From: Chitinophagaceae bacterium
GTDB taxonomy: Bacteria > Bacteroidota > Bacteroidia > Chitinophagales > Chitinophagaceae
Assembly (NCBI GenBank): GCA_016720775.1
Contig: JADKJX010000001.1
Coordinates: 372,001 to 436,000 of the forward strand
DNA length: 64,000 nt
Reading direction: 5' to 3'
Of this stretch, positions 25,001-34,283 are shown in pieces. Numbering within the stretch: the stretch's first letter is position 1; each line of letters starts with the position of its first letter. Position numbers and translations under genes: made by a program. Under the pieces are notes generated by a model. It ran no database searches. It saw only the letters and a program-made list of their open reading frames with translations, and was not told the DNA's origin.

Positions 25001-26190
25001 TATGCTTTTGAAAAAATGAGTGATGAACAATTACCTCCAAATCCAAAGGAGTTTGACATAACATGTTGCACCGGCATTTTTTTATACGAGGCAACAGGGA
25101 TCAACCCGGTTGACGGAATGGTTTTTTTAAAACGGAGGGTTGGGTAAACTTCCTGGTGAATAAGGCTCAGGATGCTGTATACGGCTTCCACAGCACCGGC
25201 GGCCCCTAATGTGTGGCCGGTATATGATTTCGTTGATGCAAAAGCCGGCGGGGTTGAAAATAAACGCAGCATGGCCCTGCTTTCCACTTCATCATTGTTT
25301 TCAGTGCCGGTACCATGTGCATTGATGAAGTCGATCTTATCAGCAGAAAGTTTTGCCAGCTTCAATGCTCCCTGCATGGAAAGAAAGGGCCCATCGCCTT
25401 CATCCGATAGGGAAGAAGGATGGTAAGCATCATTGGCATTGCAGAACCCAGTCAGTTCGGCATATACTTTTTTCCCGGCAATGTCTTCTTCTTTTTCCAG
25501 CAATAAAAAGGCGGCACCTTCTCCGAGATTAAGACCGTTCCGGCCTTCATCAAAGGGCGTACATTTTTCCGAAGAAAGAATGTGAAGGGCATTGAAGCCA
25601 TTGATGGTGTATTTTGCCAGGCTGTCAACGCCGCCAACAATGGCCCGCTTTGCAAAACCATGCTGAATAAGCATAGCGCCATACATAATGGAGTTTGCAG
25701 AGGAAGAACAGGCCGTATTGATCGTATTGATGATGCCGTTCATTTTATAATGCTTCTGCAAATACATATTTACCGAAGCACAATCGTACGAAGAAGTATA
25801 GGGAGAACCGTTCGTGTTTTTATTTGCGTCCGCATACAATTCATCCGTAAGGCACATGCCGCCTACCGTACTTGCGCCTGCCAAAGCCGTTTCAGAAGAA
25901 GACAGGTCTGCAAGAGAAAGGCCTGCATCCTGCAGCATTTCGTTTAAAGCATGTAGTGCAAGGAGGGTTGTTCGGGTAACGCCTGGCTCCGTAACATTCA
26001 GTTTTTTCAACAGGTCAGCTGTACTTATTCTTACCTGTCCGAATGGAAGCAGGTTGGCATATTTTGTAGGAAAGAGATCCAGTTCATTGCGGATGCCGCA
26101 CAAGCCTTCAACAAGGCTCTTGTGGTTTTCGGCCACAGAATTTCCAACAGCGCTTATCACGCCCATGCCCGTAACAAAAATTCTGCTCAA
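25000..26190 (-). CDS. Ketosynthase of the second KS-CLF cassette
   Basis: 396 residues with the full triad: Cys161 in NTACSSSANS, His292 in NAHGTGTENND and His326 in YTGHTLGAAG. It is paralogous to the KS at 17742, with an identical SNSFGFGGNCSSLIFSK tail. It is preceded by an ACP gene (11 bp) and followed by a CLF gene overlapping its stop, the same order as the plus-strand cassette. It may build the second chain of the pigment (resorcinol precursor) or a different polyene length; this is inference. Confidence 0.92.
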   Translation of the reverse strand: MSRIFVTGMGVISAVGNSVAENHKSLVEGLCGIRNELDLFPTKYANLLPFGQVRISTADLLKKLNVTEPGVTRTTLLALHALNEMLQDAGLSLADLSSSETALAGASTVGGMCLTDELYADANKNTNGSPYTSSYDCASVNMYLQKHYKMNGIINTINTACSSSANSIMYGAMLIQHGFAKRAIVGGVDSLAKYTINGFNALHILSSEKCTPFDEGRNGLNLGEGAAFLLLEKEEDIAGKKVYAELTGFCNANDAYHPSSLSDEGDGPFLSMQGALKLAKLSADKIDFINAHGTGTENNDEVESRAMLRLFSTPPAFASTKSYTGHTLGAAGAVEAVYSILSLIHQEVYPTLRFKKTIPSTGLIPVASYKKMPVQHVMSNSFGFGGNCSSLIFSKA

Positions 26191-26201
26191 TGAAAAAGAG
26201 T

Positions 26202-26465
26202 TTATTTGGTGCGGTGTTGTTCAATATAGGCAGCCATGGTATTAACATCCACCAGTATCTTACGACCTTCTTTCGGGTCTTTTATATCGATGCCATATTC
26301 CCGGCTCAGTAAAACGATCAGTTCTATCGAATCAATGGAATCCAGGCCCAGCCCTTCGCCAAACAGCGGCTCGTCATCTTTTATGTCATCGGGATTAACC
26401 GATACCAGGTTTAAGAACTGCACGATCTGCTTTTTCAACTGTTGTTTAAGTTCTGCTGTTTCCAT
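26202..26465 (-). CDS. Acyl carrier protein
   Basis: 87-residue ACP, Ser43 in GLGLDSIDSIELIVLL. It is most like the ACP at 17473 and sits in the same ACP-KS-CLF order. It starts 6 bp after the ABC permease gene and 11 bp before the KS. Confidence 0.94.
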   Translation of the reverse strand: METAELKQQLKKQIVQFLNLVSVNPDDIKDDEPLFGEGLGLDSIDSIELIVLLSREYGIDIKDPKEGRKILVDVNTMAAYIEQHRTK

Positions 26466-26471
26466 GTTAAT

Positions 26472-27755
26472 TTATTCAAATGAGATTTTTCTTTTCAATC
26501 CGTATAGCGTGATCAACTGAACGGCCAGTGTAATACCCAATAAAGGTAAAATATTTAAGAGAACATCTTTCAGCTTTCCACCTTCCAAAAATAAACCATA
26601 ATAAGCCTCCAGGCACCAATGCAGCGGCGATAGCTTCATTACAAACTGGAAAGACTGCGGCATGGCGAAACTGGGCACCAGCAAACCGCCTACGGCTGCC
26701 ATCAATACAATAGAAACAGCGCCAATGCCATTACTCTGCTCCTGTGTTTTTGCAAACACGCCGATCATGATGGCATAGCTTACGGCACACCATCCGCATA
26801 TCAGGGTTACCACCACCACGCCGGCTATATCCGGCATGTTCAGCCGGGGAAGGCCCATGGAGGGAAAAAGCCAGATGCCGAGAGAGAAGACCACGGCAGC
26901 CTGCATCACGGTTACAAAAAGATACGTGAGTTGCTTTGATAATAATGAAACAAGGTAATTTGTCGGCAATGTTTTCAGCCTTACAAAGCTTCCGTTTATT
27001 TTTTCCCTTACCACACTTCCGCCTAAAGAAATTACAATGAAGAACATAGCAAATACCGTCCACGCCGGTACATTATGCTGCGATGCATTGGGAATATTTC
27101 TGCTGCCGCTTCTTGAAACAGGAATTTCGTTAATGAGTACCTGGCCGGCCATCAGGTCTTTTTCCATCGAATCGGGCATGGCTCTTTCATTCAGGTTAAA
27201 ATACAGGCTTCGTAAGATCTCTTTATTCTGCACTACCTGCAAAGCACTTCGTAATGCACCTTGTATGGAACGACGGAATGTTTCCTGTAATACCGGGTGA
27301 TAAAGCAACGTGATGGGCTGAATAGCGCTGCTGTCGACCTTTATATTGTCGACTGACTGCATACCAAAATTCTTCAATGCTTTTTGGGCGGTTTCGTTCG
27401 CCTTTAATTTTATTTTACTGCTGAAATCGGAAGGAATGATAATGGCGATCACGGCATCTTTAGCATGCATGCGGCCTGAAATAACTTCATCCTTTTCATT
27501 GGCAGCAACTGTTTGAATTCGGAACATGCCCACTTTGTAGATAGCTGTTTCCAGTTGTTTGCCTGCTTCGCCGGTGTCGCGGTTGCAGATGATCATGGGA
27601 ACGGTGTTGGTGTTAAGCATTTCAAAGGTACTGTTCTGCACCGCGGTAATCACCACCGCCAAAACGATCGGCATCACAAACATGAATATCAAACCCAGTT
27701 TGTCGCGGGTAAGTATCCGGATGTCTTTTAATATGGTTGACCAGAGTTTGAACAT
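26472..27755 (-). CDS. ABC-2 type transporter permease
   Basis: 427 residues: one N-terminal membrane segment (about 20-40), a large soluble loop of roughly 180 residues, then five or more membrane segments from about residue 230 (FAMFFIVISLGGSVV onward). This is the ABC-2 exporter layout. Its ATG overlaps the stop of the ATPase gene (TAATG), so the two form one transporter. Inside the pigment cluster it probably exports pigment or a precursor across the inner membrane. Confidence 0.9.
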   Translation of the reverse strand: MFKLWSTILKDIRILTRDKLGLIFMFVMPIVLAVVITAVQNSTFEMLNTNTVPMIICNRDTGEAGKQLETAIYKVGMFRIQTVAANEKDEVISGRMHAKDAVIAIIIPSDFSSKIKLKANETAQKALKNFGMQSVDNIKVDSSAIQPITLLYHPVLQETFRRSIQGALRSALQVVQNKEILRSLYFNLNERAMPDSMEKDLMAGQVLINEIPVSRSGSRNIPNASQHNVPAWTVFAMFFIVISLGGSVVREKINGSFVRLKTLPTNYLVSLLSKQLTYLFVTVMQAAVVFSLGIWLFPSMGLPRLNMPDIAGVVVVTLICGWCAVSYAIMIGVFAKTQEQSNGIGAVSIVLMAAVGGLLVPSFAMPQSFQFVMKLSPLHWCLEAYYGLFLEGGKLKDVLLNILPLLGITLAVQLITLYGLKRKISFE

Positions 27756-28504
27756 TACGAATCCCGAAACGATTTACCGGTTAAATTAATAAAAAGCCCT
27801 TCCAGCCCGTCTTCTTTATGATCGAGCATTAATTGCTGCAGGGTATCATGTGCCATTATCTTTCCATCGTCTATCAGTGCCACTTTGTTGCACAGCTCTT
27901 CTGCTTCGCTTAATTGATGCGATGTATAAATTAAGGTTGTTCCGTTCTCATTTAATTTTTTAAGGTAGTTGATGATGGCGTGGCGGGAGTGCACATCCAC
28001 CCCAACGGTAGGCTCATCTAAAAATAGGATCTGTGGATTATGGATCACGCCAATGGCAAGATTCACTCTTCTTTTCATGCCGCCGGAAAATTCCTGTACT
28101 TTTTTATTGCGTACATCAGTGAGGCCGAGTATTTCCAAAAGCTCGGTTGTTTTGTTTTTTATCTCGCTCTTTTGTAACCCAGACCAGGCGCCAAAGAAAG
28201 AAAGGTTTTCTGCCGGGCTTAATTCCTGGTAGAAAGAAAAATCCTGTGGTACAAATCCAAAAAGTTTGTTGATGGATTTTTTATGATGGGTAATTTCGTT
28301 GCCCAGTAACTGGATGCTTCCCTGCTGGTAATTGAGGAGGCCGGTCATGCAGTTCATTAAGGTTGTTTTGCCGGCACCATTGGGCCCGAACAAACCAAAG
28401 CGTTCCCCTTGCTGTACTTCAAGATTTAAATTGCTGAAACAAGCTGCTGTTTGCCGTGGATAAGTGAAGGCTAAATTAACTATACGCACTGCTGCATTGC
28501 TCAT
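27755..28504 (-). CDS. ABC transporter ATP-binding protein
   Basis: 249 residues with Walker A GPNGAGKTT (40-48), the Q-loop FVPQDFSF, signature FSGGMKRR, Walker B ILFLDEP and switch His in YTSHQ. The start is set at ATG 28504, which overlaps the upstream stop (ATGA); an ATG three codons earlier is possible. It drives the permease encoded next. Confidence 0.93.
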   Translation of the reverse strand: MSNAAVRIVNLAFTYPRQTAACFSNLNLEVQQGERFGLFGPNGAGKTTLMNCMTGLLNYQQGSIQLLGNEITHHKKSINKLFGFVPQDFSFYQELSPAENLSFFGAWSGLQKSEIKNKTTELLEILGLTDVRNKKVQEFSGGMKRRVNLAIGVIHNPQILFLDEPTVGVDVHSRHAIINYLKKLNENGTTLIYTSHQLSEAEELCNKVALIDDGKIMAHDTLQQLMLDHKEDGLEGLFINLTGKSFRDS

Positions 28505-29516
28505 GAATTCCATTTTATTTTAGACAATGCCTGGAAAGCTTTTTTCTCCACTTCAGAAATTTCGATGAGGTAATCACCCATCACATCAAAATCGGCCTGG
28601 CTGCCGATGCGGCCTTTATAAATTCCGGCGGCATGCACAGCGGCGTTGCGCCACTTGTCGCCTGCCTCGGTAAATATTTTAGAAATGTCAAGCAGTTCGT
28701 CAATGGGTTGCCAGGCATGTGACTCCTGCAGAAAGGCTGCATATATATACCGGAATCCGCCGCCGCCAGTGCCGATCTCTTCCTGCATGCGGACCAATTG
28801 CGCTAAATATAAACCTGCTGTTTGCTGGCCTAAATTATCACGCCACTTTTTTATTTTTCTCCCGGTATTTGCAATGCCTTTCACGCCGGCAATGTTACCG
28901 GGTATGCGTATCATGTGATTCACATTTCTTTTGATCCCTTTCTCTATTGCCTTCTTCATCTGCTCATCTGTTACGATCTTTTTTCTTTCGGATAATAGAT
29001 CTGTCCCCTTGGTGCAAAAGCGCCTTTTGCAAAACGCACCCGTTGCAGTTCGTAATCAGTGAGAGAAGTAACGGTTTCCATTACCGGGTCGCTGATCATA
29101 TATTTATCTTCTTCCTTTCCAAACACGATCATATTATGTGCATTGAAATGGAAACGGTATTCTTTTGGAAAATACGTTAGGTAATAAACCCCCACCTGTG
29201 CCCCGACTGCCCTTCCGGCATCCAGACATTCATCTAAATAACGTTTGCCTGCTTCCTGCGAAGTAAATTTTTTACGGGCCACTGGTATGCCAAGCGCATT
29301 ACAGGTTCTTTTAAAAATAAGTCCGGGCATGGTGCGGAAGGCAATGGCCGGGCCGTTATTTATTTTAAGAAAAGGAAGTTGTACGTAAAATAAACCAGAG
29401 CCTATTCCAAAAGAAAGCGGTTCTGTAAGTTGTTCTGCCCCGGCCGACCTTAATAAGTTTGTAGTAACCCCGTTCTCACAATGAGCTGCCTGCAAATGTT
29501 TAAATTCATTATTCAT
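28501..29516 (-). pseudogene. BtrH N-terminal domain / DUF4872 protein, split by a frameshift
   Basis: Two frames encode one protein. The 5' part (to 28971) reads MNNEFKHLQAAHCENG... to APRGQIYYPKEKRS and matches the BtrH N-terminal domain, with the AAHCENG Cys and NAHNMIVFG. The 3' part (to 28501) starts TDEQMKKAIEKGIKRN and matches DUF4872. Adding one base to the six-T run at 28979-28984 (six A on the coding strand) joins them as PKEKKIVTDEQMKKAI, about 338 residues. BtrH moves an ACP-bound acyl chain to an amine in butirosin synthesis, so this is a candidate for releasing or joining the ACP-bound polyene. It is broken, or the sequence has a one-base error. Confidence 0.82.
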
Positions 29517-29913
29517 GCACATTCATGGTTTTTAATTCTTCCACACTTACATTAAATGCGTCAGCATATTTTTTTAATTTCTCCTCCGGGAGTTTATTGA
29601 AGGCAGCTGTTTTGAGGTGTTTTTTTATTGTCCATTTCCAGAAGCCGGTATAGGCAGAAACGATGCCCATGTCCATCAACCGCAATTCCATAAAATATAA
29701 AACCGGGCTGGCTTCGTTGCGCAATACTTTTTGCCGGGCATCTTCAATGCGCTTTTCAATATCTTCCCATGCCACATCCAGCGCTTTGGCCTTTACTTCC
29801 CAGCCGGAGCTTAGTTCAGTGCTGTATTTGCCGGAGCTGTCAACAGCATACACCACTTCCTTGGTTAATTTATTAAGCGCACCATCGTCCTGGGGTATTT
29901 CTTCTTTTTTCAT
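29509..29913 (-). CDS. Conserved protein of unknown function in the pigment cluster
   Basis: 134 residues, no signal peptide, mostly helical. It has a charged N-terminal half (WEDIEKRIEDARQK), a middle LYFMELRLMDMGIVSAYTGFWKW stretch, and a C-terminal LPEEKLKKYADAFNVSVEELKTM that resembles a small helix-turn-helix tail. I do not recognise a function. It overlaps the BtrH-like gene by 8 bases and follows darB, so it probably works with the acyl-transfer step. Confidence 0.75.
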   Translation of the reverse strand: MKKEEIPQDDGALNKLTKEVVYAVDSSGKYSTELSSGWEVKAKALDVAWEDIEKRIEDARQKVLRNEASPVLYFMELRLMDMGIVSAYTGFWKWTIKKHLKTAAFNKLPEEKLKKYADAFNVSVEELKTMNVHE

Positions 29914-29989
29914 ATTGCCACAATTGTGCTGTTGGAATGAAAGATGAAATTACTACAATAACCTAAATATTCCTTTTTAAACGGGATGT

Positions 29990-31138
29990 TTAGCAAACAG
30001 TAAGAAGGCTGTACATGTATGAAAAACGGGCGCTTTCCGGAACAAGCAATAATATCTTATCACCAACCTTCAGTTTGCCGCTGTGGTATAATTCATCCAC
30101 CATCAGGTAAACTGATGCAGCGCCCACATTACCAACCGTGCTGAGGTTAACGAACCATTTATCGTAGGGGATGCCGGTTCCGTTCTCTATAAGCCGCTGG
30201 AATATTTTATCCTTAAAGAAATTACTGGACATGTGTGGCAGGAAATAATCGACCTCTGATGATTTTACCCCGTGCTTATCCAGTGCCGCTTTTAATCCTT
30301 CGCCACCCAGCGGAACAATATTTTCACTGAGCAGTTTTACATCCTGCTTTATGCTTAAGATCGATTTATTGTTTATCTCATCATGGGTGAATTCCATGTA
30401 GCTTTTTAAGGAACCGTCTTTCATTTTTTCACTGGCGCTGTACATGCAGGCTTCCATTTTATTGGCATACGAAAAACCTTCCAGCCATTCAACACGAAGA
30501 CTTAACCCAATCTCATTTTTTTTGTTGGTCATTAAAAAAGCAGCAGCACCGTCTGATAACATCCAGCGCAAAAATTCTTTTTCAAAACCGATGTAGGGAT
30601 TCTCTTCCAGCTCCTGCAGTTTTTTAGCTTCATCTTCAAAAACATCTGAAACCAATAAAGTTGAAAACCGTTCAGAACCGGTTGCTACAGCCAGGCTTGC
30701 ATCGCCTGTTTTGATTGCCATGAAAGCGTACTTTAATGCATGCATGCCGGCACAACAAACGCCTGCCGGGGAAACCACTTCAATAGAATTGGTTTGCGGC
30801 AACAGGCCATGCACCATCACCCCATGCGAAGGCATCACCTGGTCGGGTGTGGAAGTTCCGCAAGAGAGAAGATCAATTGCTTTTAGTTGGCTGTCGTCAT
30901 TTCCTAAAACGGCTTTCACCGCCTCGGCTGTTATCTGGGCATTGGTATGCGTTACTTTTCTATCTTTTGTTAAGGCGTAATAACGGTTGGTTATGCCATT
31001 GTTCCGTAAAACAATGCGCTTTGATTTGGAAGGCTGGCCATTGATATAGCCCAGGTAATCTTCCATTTCGTCATTTGATACCGGGTTGTTTGGAAAAAAA
31101 GAAGACGTATTAGTAATATAAACCTCGTTAAAAGACAT
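29990..31138 (-). CDS. darB: KAS III-like ketosynthase, DarB type
   Basis: 382 residues of the FabH/KAS III superfamily. The triad is Cys129 (GVCCAGMHAL), His302 (FLPHMSSNF) and Asn337 (VGNVGAAS). DarB enzymes make dialkylresorcinols with DarA by joining two acyl precursors and cyclising. The darA gene lies 16 bp upstream, and the pair in this order is the hallmark of the resorcinol half of a flexirubin cluster. The ATG start is clear. Confidence 0.88.
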   Translation of the reverse strand: MSFNEVYITNTSSFFPNNPVSNDEMEDYLGYINGQPSKSKRIVLRNNGITNRYYALTKDRKVTHTNAQITAEAVKAVLGNDDSQLKAIDLLSCGTSTPDQVMPSHGVMVHGLLPQTNSIEVVSPAGVCCAGMHALKYAFMAIKTGDASLAVATGSERFSTLLVSDVFEDEAKKLQELEENPYIGFEKEFLRWMLSDGAAAFLMTNKKNEIGLSLRVEWLEGFSYANKMEACMYSASEKMKDGSLKSYMEFTHDEINNKSILSIKQDVKLLSENIVPLGGEGLKAALDKHGVKSSEVDYFLPHMSSNFFKDKIFQRLIENGTGIPYDKWFVNLSTVGNVGAASVYLMVDELYHSGKLKVGDKILLLVPESARFSYMYSLLTVC

Positions 31139-31154
31139 CTGCAGTTAGGGTTAA

Positions 31155-32054
31155 TTAATTTATACCTGAATATTGTTGTTTTTGCCTTTTTATGCGTTCC
31201 GATAAAAAGGGTTTGAAGAATATAGCATCAACAGTTAGTATGATCGGTGCCGCTATAAACAATGCAATTAAAAGATAATATTTGAATGCAACAAGCCACG
31301 CTGTCTTTTTTTTCTTTTTGGCTATGATGTTTGCCCATATCCCAAAAATCCGCTTGGCCTTTGATTCTATAAACATTAAATTATATTTTACTACCACGGC
31401 TTTTTGCTTAAGCAGTTCATCCTGCATACCATCCCAATTATCCCGGCCAAGATATTTTTGAATGGTAGCCCCGTATGCGGCTGTGCCGGTTATATCTTCA
31501 TCAGAAACCCCGGGTTTGGGAAAAAGATTCAGCCAGCGCCCCTTTTTTCCTTTGAACATCCAGTAAAAAATGGTGATAAAGCTGATGAAGTTGTGGTGTT
31601 TGTCGACAAGGGCAATATGACCAACCAGTTTTGCGCCGGAATCTTTAAGGATCGCTTTTATCCTTTGCATGGCACTGATCCACATATTCCGGGCGCCGGT
31701 TATGGCAACCACAGGAGTATCTTTTAATACCGGCCTTACTGCAGGGTGAAGTAATATGGAATTGACAGGAATAGAAGGCGAGAGAAACCATGCCTGGTAG
31801 CCAAGAATGACCAGGTCGTATTTGCTTTCTTTTAACTGGAATGGTTTTAATTCTGTGGGAACTTCCTTTACGCAATCAGGCATTACAGAAAAAAAAGCTT
31901 TGCCCGTCCATGGGAAAGGATAGTCGTTCGCAACCTGCACACAAACCTTTTCTACCGAATTACCGGCTTCAATGAGCGGCGCTGTTAAGCTATCAGTAAT
32001 GTCGGTAAGCTGGCCAGACTGAGAATAATAAATAACAAGAATTTCTTTACCCAT
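31155..32054 (-). CDS. darA: Dialkylresorcinol condensing enzyme DarA
   Basis: 299 residues from ATG 32054; the longer frame begins at a TTG. The N-terminus (ILVIYYSQSGQLTDI) is flavodoxin-like, and the AITGARNMW and VDKHHN segments fit DarA-type proteins of Bacteroidetes flexirubin clusters. A hydrophobic segment near the C-terminus (YYLLIALFIAAPIILTVDAIFF) suggests membrane attachment. With DarB it forms the cyclohexanedione/resorcinol ring. The following darB confirms the call. Confidence 0.87.
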   Translation of the reverse strand: MGKEILVIYYSQSGQLTDITDSLTAPLIEAGNSVEKVCVQVANDYPFPWTGKAFFSVMPDCVKEVPTELKPFQLKESKYDLVILGYQAWFLSPSIPVNSILLHPAVRPVLKDTPVVAITGARNMWISAMQRIKAILKDSGAKLVGHIALVDKHHNFISFITIFYWMFKGKKGRWLNLFPKPGVSDEDITGTAAYGATIQKYLGRDNWDGMQDELLKQKAVVVKYNLMFIESKAKRIFGIWANIIAKKKKKTAWLVAFKYYLLIALFIAAPIILTVDAIFFKPFLSERIKRQKQQYSGIN

Positions 32055-32065
32055 GCGATGCAAAA

Positions 32066-32557
32066 TTAAGGGACTAACCCTTTTAAAGCCTTTGATTTTT
32101 TACTGTAGTCTATAACAGCCTGTTGCGTTGCCGGAGATAGATTTTTATAATTGGACCGGACAAGTTTGCTGTCGTGATCAATATCGCTCTTGTAATCAAG
32201 TGCTTTTGGGGCATGTTCCTGGATGATGAGCCGCAGGAAACAAAATTCGGTATTATCGCTGTCCTTTTTGATGGAGGCTTCCAGTTTTTTTCTGCCTTCC
32301 TTAAACAAGCTGAGCTTATCCTTTGCTTTGGCAATAAGCCCGGCCTTTTTCATAAGCAAGGCACCTTCAAAAGCTTCTTTTTCATTTATGGAAGATGCTT
32401 TTATAATATTGAGTTGTGTGTTTATTTCATCCACCGTTTCTGCAGCCATGGCATTATAAAAAGCAGCCCTGTCAAAACCCGTCTTATGGAAATATCCTTT
32501 TGCAGGCATTACCGAAAACGTCAGCAACAGGCAAAAAAGTGATATAATATTTTTCAT
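32066..32557 (-). CDS. Secreted helical protein of unknown function next to darA
   Basis: 163 residues with a signal peptide (about the first 22 residues). The rest is alpha-helical, rich in Ala, Lys and Glu, with a tetratricopeptide-like feel (LLMKKAGLIAKAKDKLSLFKEG) but no clear repeat. It is 11 bp upstream of darA and probably the first gene of the minus-strand pigment operon. Its function is unknown. Confidence 0.75.
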   Translation of the reverse strand: MKNIISLFCLLLTFSVMPAKGYFHKTGFDRAAFYNAMAAETVDEINTQLNIIKASSINEKEAFEGALLMKKAGLIAKAKDKLSLFKEGRKKLEASIKKDSDNTEFCFLRLIIQEHAPKALDYKSDIDHDSKLVRSNYKNLSPATQQAVIDYSKKSKALKGLVP

Positions 32558-32778
32558 GGTTTAATTAAAGTACAAAGATATAGCATTGGGCTTTCACAGT
32601 AATAAAACGAAGGCGTTAATGCGTTGTAAAGTACAGTCCCTAAGTAGTTTTACTTTTCAGAACATAACAATAAAATATATCTATCTCCTTTTAGTTTGTT
32701 GCACAATAAAGTGTTCAGGTAAAACGATTTATATCACGATTCATGTAACGTCTGGATCCGTACTGAAAAACCACAAGA

Positions 32779-33516
32779 ATGAGACTAACCCGATATGCGC
32801 TTGCTTTGCTGTGTATGCTGCTGCTGCTGTCAAACAGTTCCTCATCTCGTTTTACAAAACAAATTGTAAAGGAAACAGGATCGCCTGTATCCGGGCTTTC
32901 TGTTACAGAAAATACAGCAATAAGTTCATCTGCTCTTTATAGTGCCTGGAACCTGGGATCTGCCGGATTATCAAAAGAGGCTTTTGAAAAGGCATATAAA
33001 GGATTTACGGTTTTGCAGGCAAAGAATTTATTAAAAAACTGCAACCTGCTTACCATTGTTGATTACAGCATGTCTTCCATTCAAAAAAGATTGTTCGTGC
33101 TGGAAATAGCCACCGGGAAGATCTTATTCAATTCATTGGTGGCACATGGCCGCAATTCAGGCGTTGATCGTGCAACCAATTTTTCCAATTCCGGCGCATC
33201 ATACAAGAGCAGCCTCGGTTTTTTTATAACACTGGATACGTATAAAGGCAGCAATGGCTATTCAATGAAATTAAAAGGATGTGAATACGGCATTAATAAC
33301 AATGCGCTGAACAGGGCGATTGTTATGCACGGAGCAGATTATGTGAGTGAAAATTTTATCCGCAGGAATGGTTATTTGGGAAGAAGTCATGGTTGTCCCG
33401 CCGTACCGGCGGACCTGAGTAAAAAGATCATCGACGTTATTAAAAACGGGAGCTGTATGTTTTTGTACTATCCTTCAAAAACCTATATCAACCGTTCAAA
33501 AATACTTAACAGCTAA
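32779..33516 (+). CDS. Murein L,D-transpeptidase-like protein
   Basis: 245 residues with an N-terminal signal/anchor. The catalytic segment GRSHGCPAVP (Ser203-His204-Gly205-Cys206) and an upstream VMHGADYVSE match the YkuD-like L,D-transpeptidase catalytic domain family. It would form 3-3 cross-links in, or attach proteins to, peptidoglycan in the periplasm. The 220 bp before it holds no gene and probably its promoter. It is outside the pigment cluster. Confidence 0.85.
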   Translation: MRLTRYALALLCMLLLLSNSSSSRFTKQIVKETGSPVSGLSVTENTAISSSALYSAWNLGSAGLSKEAFEKAYKGFTVLQAKNLLKNCNLLTIVDYSMSSIQKRLFVLEIATGKILFNSLVAHGRNSGVDRATNFSNSGASYKSSLGFFITLDTYKGSNGYSMKLKGCEYGINNNALNRAIVMHGADYVSENFIRRNGYLGRSHGCPAVPADLSKKIIDVIKNGSCMFLYYPSKTYINRSKILNS

Positions 33517-33605
33517 AATTTTATTTCCGCTACAGTTTTAGAATTTTTTATTGTTAGGCACGACAGGAGACAAGAGGCTCTGCTTTTAGCGGGGCTTCTT
33601 CTTTT

Positions 33606-34283
33606 TTACAGGATTATGAAAGCAGCAATAAGCTGGCAGGCAAGGCCAACCATCAACCCGGTATAGATCTCTTTTTGAGTATGATCACTTATGATAAAAC
33701 GGGCGGAACATACAATGCCTGTTATCAATATTGCCAGCGCTAAAGGCCAGGTCATTAACATGCTGTTGCTGTTCATCACTACCAGGAACACACCGATCAG
33801 CCCTCCGCAGGCAATGGCATGCATACTTATTTTAAAGAAGATGTTTATTATGAGAGCAAAAACGGTGGTAAGAAAAACGCCGGTCATGAATGCAGGTAAA
33901 ACAGGCGAAAGCTGTGGTTCGAACTTAAAGAAAACCCTTGCTGCCCAGAAATAGAAGATCATGGCTGCCAAGTAAGGGCCTATCCGGTCTTGTTGTGTAG
34001 GCAAAAAAACAGATTTTATAAAACCAAGCCCCTTCATTATTAAAACAGAAAAAGCCGGAAAGAAGGCGGTGTTTAATATGGTTGTAAGCAACAGCATCAA
34101 TTTAGATCCGTTGCTGAAGCCGGAGAAATACGAGGGATGAAAATTTAATAAAAAGACCACTACATACGTGGGAATGAACAGCGGGTGAAAAACCACAGAA
34201 AACAACTGGGCAAGGATCCGGAGGGTGAAATTGTGTTCTTTTTTATTATCCGAAGCCGGGTTATGTATCAGCATTTCTGTCAT
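33606..34283 (-). CDS. PAP2-like integral membrane protein
   Basis: 225 residues with about six membrane segments. KISMHAIACGG and SDHTQKEIYTG are placed like the phosphatase motifs C2 and C3 of PAP2 proteins, although the full signature is weak. Its ATG overlaps the rpoN stop (ATGA), so it is co-transcribed with rpoN. This is a common Bacteroidetes arrangement; the substrate is unknown. Confidence 0.75.
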   Translation of the reverse strand: MTEMLIHNPASDNKKEHNFTLRILAQLFSVVFHPLFIPTYVVVFLLNFHPSYFSGFSNGSKLMLLLTTILNTAFFPAFSVLIMKGLGFIKSVFLPTQQDRIGPYLAAMIFYFWAARVFFKFEPQLSPVLPAFMTGVFLTTVFALIINIFFKISMHAIACGGLIGVFLVVMNSNSMLMTWPLALAILITGIVCSARFIISDHTQKEIYTGLMVGLACQLIAAFIIL

